From positions 8,509,001 through 8,573,000 of the forward strand of contig NZ_CP108067.1 of the NCBI RefSeq assembly GCF_036178145.1: a DNA stretch of 64,000 nucleotides, given 5' to 3'. The first letter of the stretch is position 1. Each line of letters starts with the position of its first letter. A model generated the notes under the pieces. It did no database searches and was not told the DNA's origin. It saw only the letters and a program-made list of their open reading frames with translations. Shown piece by piece: positions 60,217 to 64,000 of the stretch. The DNA is from Streptomyces sp. NBC_00273 (lineage in GTDB: Bacteria; Actinomycetota; Actinomycetes; Streptomycetales; Streptomycetaceae). Position numbers and translations under genes: made by a program.

Positions 60217-62019
60217 TCACGCGTCCGCGATGGCGTTCGCCGCCACGTAGCCGAAGGTCATCGCGGGGCCGATCGTCGATCCGGCCCCCGCGTAGCTGTG
60301 GCCCATCACCGCCGCGCTCGCGTTGCCGGCCGCGTACAGGCCCGGGATCACCGAGCCGTCCGGGCGCAGGGCCCGTGCCCGGGCGTCCGTCACGATGCCG
60401 CCCTTCGTGCCGAGGTCCCCGGGCACGATCTTGAACGCGTAGAACGGCGGGACCCAGACGGGTGCCAGACACGAGTTCGGGTGCACGCCCGGGTCCGTGT
60501 AGTAGTGGTCGTACGCCGTGTCGCCCCGGTGGAAGTCGGCGTCGTTGCCGCTCCACGCCTGCGCGTTGAACCGGCCCAGCGTCGCCCGCAGCGCCGCCGC
60601 CGGGACCCCGATCTGACCCGCCAGCGCGTCCCAGGTCCACGCCTTCTTCGCCGCGCCGGCCTGGTACCACGAGTCCGGGAAGGGGAGCGTCGGCAGGATG
60701 TCCTTGAACAGGTACCTGTTGCGGTAGTTCTGATCCACGATCAGCCACGCCGGGATGTGCGAGCCGACCGCGCCCCGGTCCTTCTCGTACATCACGTGCA
60801 CCACATCGCTGTACGGCGCGGCCTCGTTGACGAACCGCGCGCCGTTCGCGTTCACGATCAGCCCGCCCGGCAGGGTCCGTTCGGCGAGGCAGAAGTACGG
60901 CTCCCCGGGCAGCGGGATCGAAGGCCCCCACCACGCGTCCTCCATCAGCGCCAGCGAGGCCCCGGCCCGCTGCCCCGCCCGGATCCCGTCGCCGGTGTTC
61001 TCCTTCGCGCCCACCGACCACTGGGTGCCGATGGGCTGCTGTTGGTACTGCGCCCGCATCGCCGCGTCGTGCTCGAACCCGCCCGAGCCGATGACCACCC
61101 CGCGCCGGGCCCGTACGGTGCCCCGTACGCCCTCCTTCTCCACCACGATCCCCGTCACGGGACCGCCGGCCCCGCCCTCCTGGACCAGGTCCACCAGCGG
61201 GCTGTTCAACCACACCGGTACCCCGGCCCGCTGGAGCCCCGCGCGCAGCCCGGCCGCCAGGGCCTGGCCCATCGTCAGCGGCTTCTCGCCGCGCAGCGCC
61301 GCCTTCGTGCCGCGCGCCAGGCACTCGGTGGACACGGCGAGCCCCTTGGCGCTCACCGCCGCCAGGTTCAGCCACTTGTAGTCCTGGCTGAAGACCACCA
61401 TCCCGGCCGGGACCGGCATGTACGCCGGGTTCAGCCGGGCCAGTTCGGCACCCAGGACGTTCCCGTCGATCTGGTCCGGCTCGATGGAGCGGCCGCCCGG
61501 CAGCCCGCCCGGCAGGTTGGGGTAGTAGTCGCTGTACCCCTCCATGAAGCGGAACCTCAGTGGGCTGTTGGCCATCACGAAGTCCAGCATCCGCGGCCCG
61601 TTGGCGAGGAACGCGGCTTGGCGGTCGGCCGGCACCTCGGGCCCGACGACGGCCGCGAGGTACGTCGCCGCCTTCTGCGGGGTGTCCGGCACCCCCGCGC
61701 CCAGGATCACCGAATTGTTGGGCAGCCAGATACCGGCTCCGGACCGGGCGGCCGATCCGCCGAAGGTCGGGGCCTTCTCCACCACCAGCACGCTCAGCCC
61801 CCGTTTGGCGGCGGTGAGCGCGGCGGTCATCCCGGCGGCCCCGGAGCCGACCACGACGACGTCGTACTCGCCGAGCGGGGGCCCGTCCTGGGCGCCGTCG
61901 GCCCGGGCGGTGGCGGACGGCAGCACGGTGGCGGCGAGCACCCCCGCCCCCGTACCGGCGAGGACCGCGCGTCTGGACGGGAGGGCGGCGGAGGTGGTGC
62001 GTGAAGCGCTTGCGGACAT
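60217..62019 (-). CDS. kstD: 3-ketosteroid Δ1-dehydrogenase with Tat signal
   Basis: This 600-residue FAD enzyme introduces the C1-C2 double bond into 3-ketosteroids. Residues 1-40 are a Tat signal (PSRRAVLAGTGAG, ending ATARA). FAD binding is at YDVVVVGSGAAGMTAALTAAKRG (52-74). Tyrosines matching the KstD active site lie in GYSDYYPNLPGG (161-172), ARFVNEAAPYSD and HSYAGAGSTIGPAMTFG, where Tyr and Gly+4 fit the YxxxG pair. A FAD-fumarate-reductase-like alternative exists, but these motifs favour KstD. The enzyme should act outside the membrane, which is unusual. The TCTGA-N7-TCAGA operator lies upstream. Confidence 0.86.
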   Translation of the reverse strand: MSASASRTTSAALPSRRAVLAGTGAGVLAATVLPSATARADGAQDGPPLGEYDVVVVGSGAAGMTAALTAAKRGLSVLVVEKAPTFGGSAARSGAGIWLPNNSVILGAGVPDTPQKAATYLAAVVGPEVPADRQAAFLANGPRMLDFVMANSPLRFRFMEGYSDYYPNLPGGLPGGRSIEPDQIDGNVLGAELARLNPAYMPVPAGMVVFSQDYKWLNLAAVSAKGLAVSTECLARGTKAALRGEKPLTMGQALAAGLRAGLQRAGVPVWLNSPLVDLVQEGGAGGPVTGIVVEKEGVRGTVRARRGVVIGSGGFEHDAAMRAQYQQQPIGTQWSVGAKENTGDGIRAGQRAGASLALMEDAWWGPSIPLPGEPYFCLAERTLPGGLIVNANGARFVNEAAPYSDVVHVMYEKDRGAVGSHIPAWLIVDQNYRNRYLFKDILPTLPFPDSWYQAGAAKKAWTWDALAGQIGVPAAALRATLGRFNAQAWSGNDADFHRGDTAYDHYYTDPGVHPNSCLAPVWVPPFYAFKIVPGDLGTKGGIVTDARARALRPDGSVIPGLYAAGNASAAVMGHSYAGAGSTIGPAMTFGYVAANAIADA

Positions 62020-62066
62020 GAGCAGGCTCCAGCGGTGTGGGGAGGAGGGGAAGTGCCTCCAGCATG

Positions 62067-62083
62067 TCTGATGCTGAGTCAGA
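62067..62083. promoter_or_regulatory. TCTGA-N7-TCAGA operator (copy 3)
   Basis: TCTGATGCTGAGTCAGA lies 47 bp upstream of the kstD start. Read on the other strand it is TCTGACTCAGCATCAGA, close to the copy at 32594. It links kstD to the acyl-CoA genes at 32.6 and 49.3 kb. Confidence 0.75.
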
Positions 62084-62187
62084 AGAAGGTGTTCGGGGGA
62101 TCATGTGATGTCAAGACATCCGGCACCGGGTGCGTGCGCAGGGGGGAGGGCATCCACACCGCGCACTCCGGTCGCGCCGCCCCGTGG

Positions 62188-62832
62188 TCACGGACCCGGC
62201 CGGTCCTCGCCGTGGCGCTGATCCTCGAGGCGGGCCGTCAGGTCGGGCCAGTGCTCGGACCACAGCGCCAGATCACCCGCGGTCAACGACCACCGCGAAC
62301 GCAGGGTTTCGTCCGGCAGGAAGCGGACGCAGGTCCCGGTGGTCCCGTCGGCTTCGACGGGCTGGAGACCGGTCACCGGGACGCCGCGCTCGTAGCGCTG
62401 GCTCCAGGATCCGTTGAGCCGGCGGTTGGTGTGGATCAGCCACTCGCTGAGCGCTGCGACCACGGACATGCCACGGCGCGGATGTCCGTCAGGAAGCCGC
62501 TCCGCCTCCGGGAGGTCGAAGAACCGGAGGTCCTTCGTGGCCATGACCGGTTTCTTCACCGTCCGGCCGTGCTCGTCGACCCGCGTGTCGGTGCCCCGCC
62601 CGTCATCCTTCACCGACACCGAGCCGTCGGTGTGCAGCGTCACCACGCACCGTCCGCCGCCCCGGCCCGCCGCCTCGTCAGCGGCATAAGCAACGACCTC
62701 GAGAACGAGGTGCTCCGGCCCGCCGGGCACGAACTCCCCGGACCTCCGGCGGATCCCACCGAGATGGTCCTCGTCCACCGTACCGGCCCAATCGTGCGTG
62801 GTGTTGACCCAAGAATCCCTTGATCCGTCCAT
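62188..62832 (-). CDS. GyrB-like GHKL ATP-binding protein (hypothetical)
   Basis: This 214-residue protein matches the ATPase domain of GyrB. EHLVLEVVAYAADEAAGRG corresponds to GyrB HLVxEVVDNAVDEA, and VTLHTDGSVSVKDDGRGTDT corresponds to the DGRGIP loop. Later GMSVVAALSEWLIHTNRR resembles GASVVNALS. The catalytic Asn of EVVDNAVDE is replaced (VVAYAADE), so ATP/Mg2+ binding may be lost. There is no transducer or toprim domain. It is a stand-alone paralogue, not a subunit of gyrase. Start ATG 62832. Confidence 0.78.
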   Translation of the reverse strand: MDGSRDSWVNTTHDWAGTVDEDHLGGIRRRSGEFVPGGPEHLVLEVVAYAADEAAGRGGGRCVVTLHTDGSVSVKDDGRGTDTRVDEHGRTVKKPVMATKDLRFFDLPEAERLPDGHPRRGMSVVAALSEWLIHTNRRLNGSWSQRYERGVPVTGLQPVEADGTTGTCVRFLPDETLRSRWSLTAGDLALWSEHWPDLTARLEDQRHGEDRPGP

Positions 62833-63013
62833 CCGGCAAGTATCCGCCGGGCCCTCGTGCGGGCCGTGTAGGAGGGGGTCGTCCCGGAGACCCGCGACCT
62901 GGACTCCCCGGACCCCGAGGTCGGCCTGACCGTAGTCCCGCCGCGGCCGGTCCAGGGGCTCCGCCCGCCACGGCTCCGTGCCGCCGCGGTGCTCATGGGC
63001 CCTCCGGAACGGG

Positions 63014-63048
63014 CGAAGCCCCGTGGCGGTGGGGGCCACGGGGCTTCG
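63014..63048. terminator. strong hairpin terminator after the phosphotransferase gene
   Basis: CGAAGCCCCGTGG (63014-63026) pairs perfectly with CCACGGGGCTTCG (63036-63048). The hairpin lies 14 bp downstream of the stop of the leftward gene at 63063. Confidence 0.88.
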
Positions 63049-63062
63049 CGTTCGGGGAGCGG

Positions 63063-63971
63063 TCAGCGCGTGCCGACCGCCGCGCGGACCGCTCGGCGCG
63101 CCATCCCCGCATCGTCGTGCAGGCGGCGGAGCAGCAGCCGCTGCTCCTCGCCGGAGGACAGGGCGCCCACCGGCAGCGGCTGGCTCGGGGCGGTCGCCGA
63201 CATCGAGCGCTGCACCGCCGTCTCGGACATCCGGATCTCCCGGGTCAGCACCAGCATCAGATTGACCAGGAAGGCGTCCCGCGCGGCCGGACCGGCCGAC
63301 TGGGCGAGCCGGCTGATCTGGGCGCGGGCGGCCGGGGCGTCGCCCAGTACCGTCCACAGCGTGGCCAGGTCGTACCCCGGCAGGTACCAACCCGCGTGCT
63401 CCCAGTCGAGCAGGACCGGACCGGCCGGCGACAGCAGCAGGTTCGACAGCAGGGCGTCACCGTGGTTGAACTGCAGCGCCGTGCCCGACAGCTTCACGCC
63501 GTGCAGCAGCTTCTGCAGGTCGCCGAGGTCCCGGTCGGTCAGCAGGCCCAACTCGTAGTCGCGGGCGATCCGCCGCGCGTAGTTCATCGGGGTGCCGAAC
63601 AACTCCGCCGGCGGCCGCCACTGGTTGACCCGGGACACCGCACCCAGGGCCGCCCGGAGGTCCACCCGCGGCGGCGGCTCCACCGGGTGCCGCTGCAGCG
63701 CCGCGACCCGACCGGCCATCCGCTCCACCACGAGCGTGCAGTTCTCGGGGTCGGCGGCGATCAGCCGCGGCACCCGGACTGGTGGGCGGTGCCGGACGAA
63801 GGTCCGGTATGCCGCTATTTCGTGCTGGTAGCGCTCACGCCACTCGGGCGAGTGGTCCAGTAAAACCTTCGCCACGGCGGTCATCCGTCCGGTGGTTCCG
63901 ACCAGGAGGACCGAGCGGCCGCTGCGCCGCAGTACCTGCACCGGGGCGAACTCCGGACAGATCCGCTGCAC
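63063..63971 (-). CDS. aminoglycoside-phosphotransferase-family kinase, probably continuing past the window
   Basis: This protein of at least 302 residues has an APH/choline-kinase-like fold. An ATP-site Lys lies in [16 protein letters not shown] (near 29-44), the catalytic loop is [13 protein letters not shown] (near 168-180, HGD...N), and the metal-binding DWE is in [10 protein letters not shown] (near 186-195). The reading frame stays open to the right edge ([17 protein letters not shown]), so the true start is probably beyond 64000 and the feature is partial. Relatives phosphorylate small hydroxyl-containing molecules. The substrate is unknown. Confidence 0.82.
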   Translation of the reverse strand: MQRICPEFAPVQVLRRSGRSVLLVGTTGRMTAVAKVLLDHSPEWRERYQHEIAAYRTFVRHRPPVRVPRLIAADPENCTLVVERMAGRVAALQRHPVEPPPRVDLRAALGAVSRVNQWRPPAELFGTPMNYARRIARDYELGLLTDRDLGDLQKLLHGVKLSGTALQFNHGDALLSNLLLSPAGPVLLDWEHAGWYLPGYDLATLWTVLGDAPAARAQISRLAQSAGPAARDAFLVNLMLVLTREIRMSETAVQRSMSATAPSQPLPVGALSSGEEQRLLLRRLHDDAGMARRAVRAAVGTR

Positions 63972-64000
63972 GGAGGCGAGCGCGGTGCGCAGCTGCGCCC

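Noticed and set aside
47607..62019. A single sterol operon
   Set aside because: Genes are on both strands with unrelated genes between them. Only a regulon through shared operators is supported.

Overview
The window is a very GC-rich stretch of an actinobacterial chromosome and almost certainly comes from a Streptomyces. The evidence is codon third positions nearly all G/C, many GTG starts with GGAGG-type ribosome sites, 4-bp ATGA/GTGA couplings, F420-type flavin proteins, a mycothiol-dependent isomerase family member and an orphan DUF397 gene. No rRNA, tRNA or CRISPR array was seen. About 57 intact genes, two gene remnants and several mobile-element traces are supported.

Region A (about 1.9-12.7 kb) is a dormancy/redox-stress island like the mycobacterial DosR (DevR) regulon or the Streptomyces Osd system. 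It holds an Acg-type nitroreductase, three CBS-domain proteins (two with a clear BON-like tail), two tandem universal stress proteins, a GAF-GAF histidine kinase of DevS type converging on a NarL/DevR-type regulator, a cyclic-nucleotide-binding protein, a pyridoxamine-oxidase-fold protein and a SulP transporter. Two divergent promoters in it carry similar GGGNCC-N3-GGNCCC palindromes that are candidate regulator boxes. A two-gene ABC transporter precedes the island.

Region B (12.7-32.2 kb) is accessory. It holds MepB and VOC proteins, a MerR-like/TOBE protein, a frameshifted C-terminal remnant of diaminopimelate decarboxylase, a Ser/Thr kinase with TPR repeats coupled to a phytoene-desaturase-like flavoprotein, an intact IS481-family element next to a 160-bp MITE-like element (both at CTAG sites), F420-type reductases, a TetR/monooxygenase pair with twin operators, an Eis-type acetyltransferase, and an NmrA/TetR pair. 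That last pair lies between the two ends of a decayed IS481-type element.

Region C (32.6-62.1 kb) is rich in acyl-CoA and steroid catabolism. It holds a nitronate-monooxygenase-like flavoprotein with a FadD, a second FadD, phenylacetate-CoA ligase, a divergent FadD19-like/EchA19-like pair followed by DUF35-thiolase-thiolase (the order recalled for Mycobacterium tuberculosis Rv3521-Rv3523), and a Tat-exported 3-ketosteroid Δ1-dehydrogenase. Three of its promoters share a 17-bp palindrome, TCTGA-N7-TCAGA, and one also has a KstR-like box, so these scattered genes probably form one regulon for sterol-like substrates. Between them lie a penicillin-acylase-type hydrolase, a Ca2+/H+ exchanger, a BrkB protein, a LAL-type regulator with a decayed DNA-binding domain, and some hypotheticals.

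The right end has a GyrB-like ATP-binding protein and a phosphotransferase that probably continues past the window.
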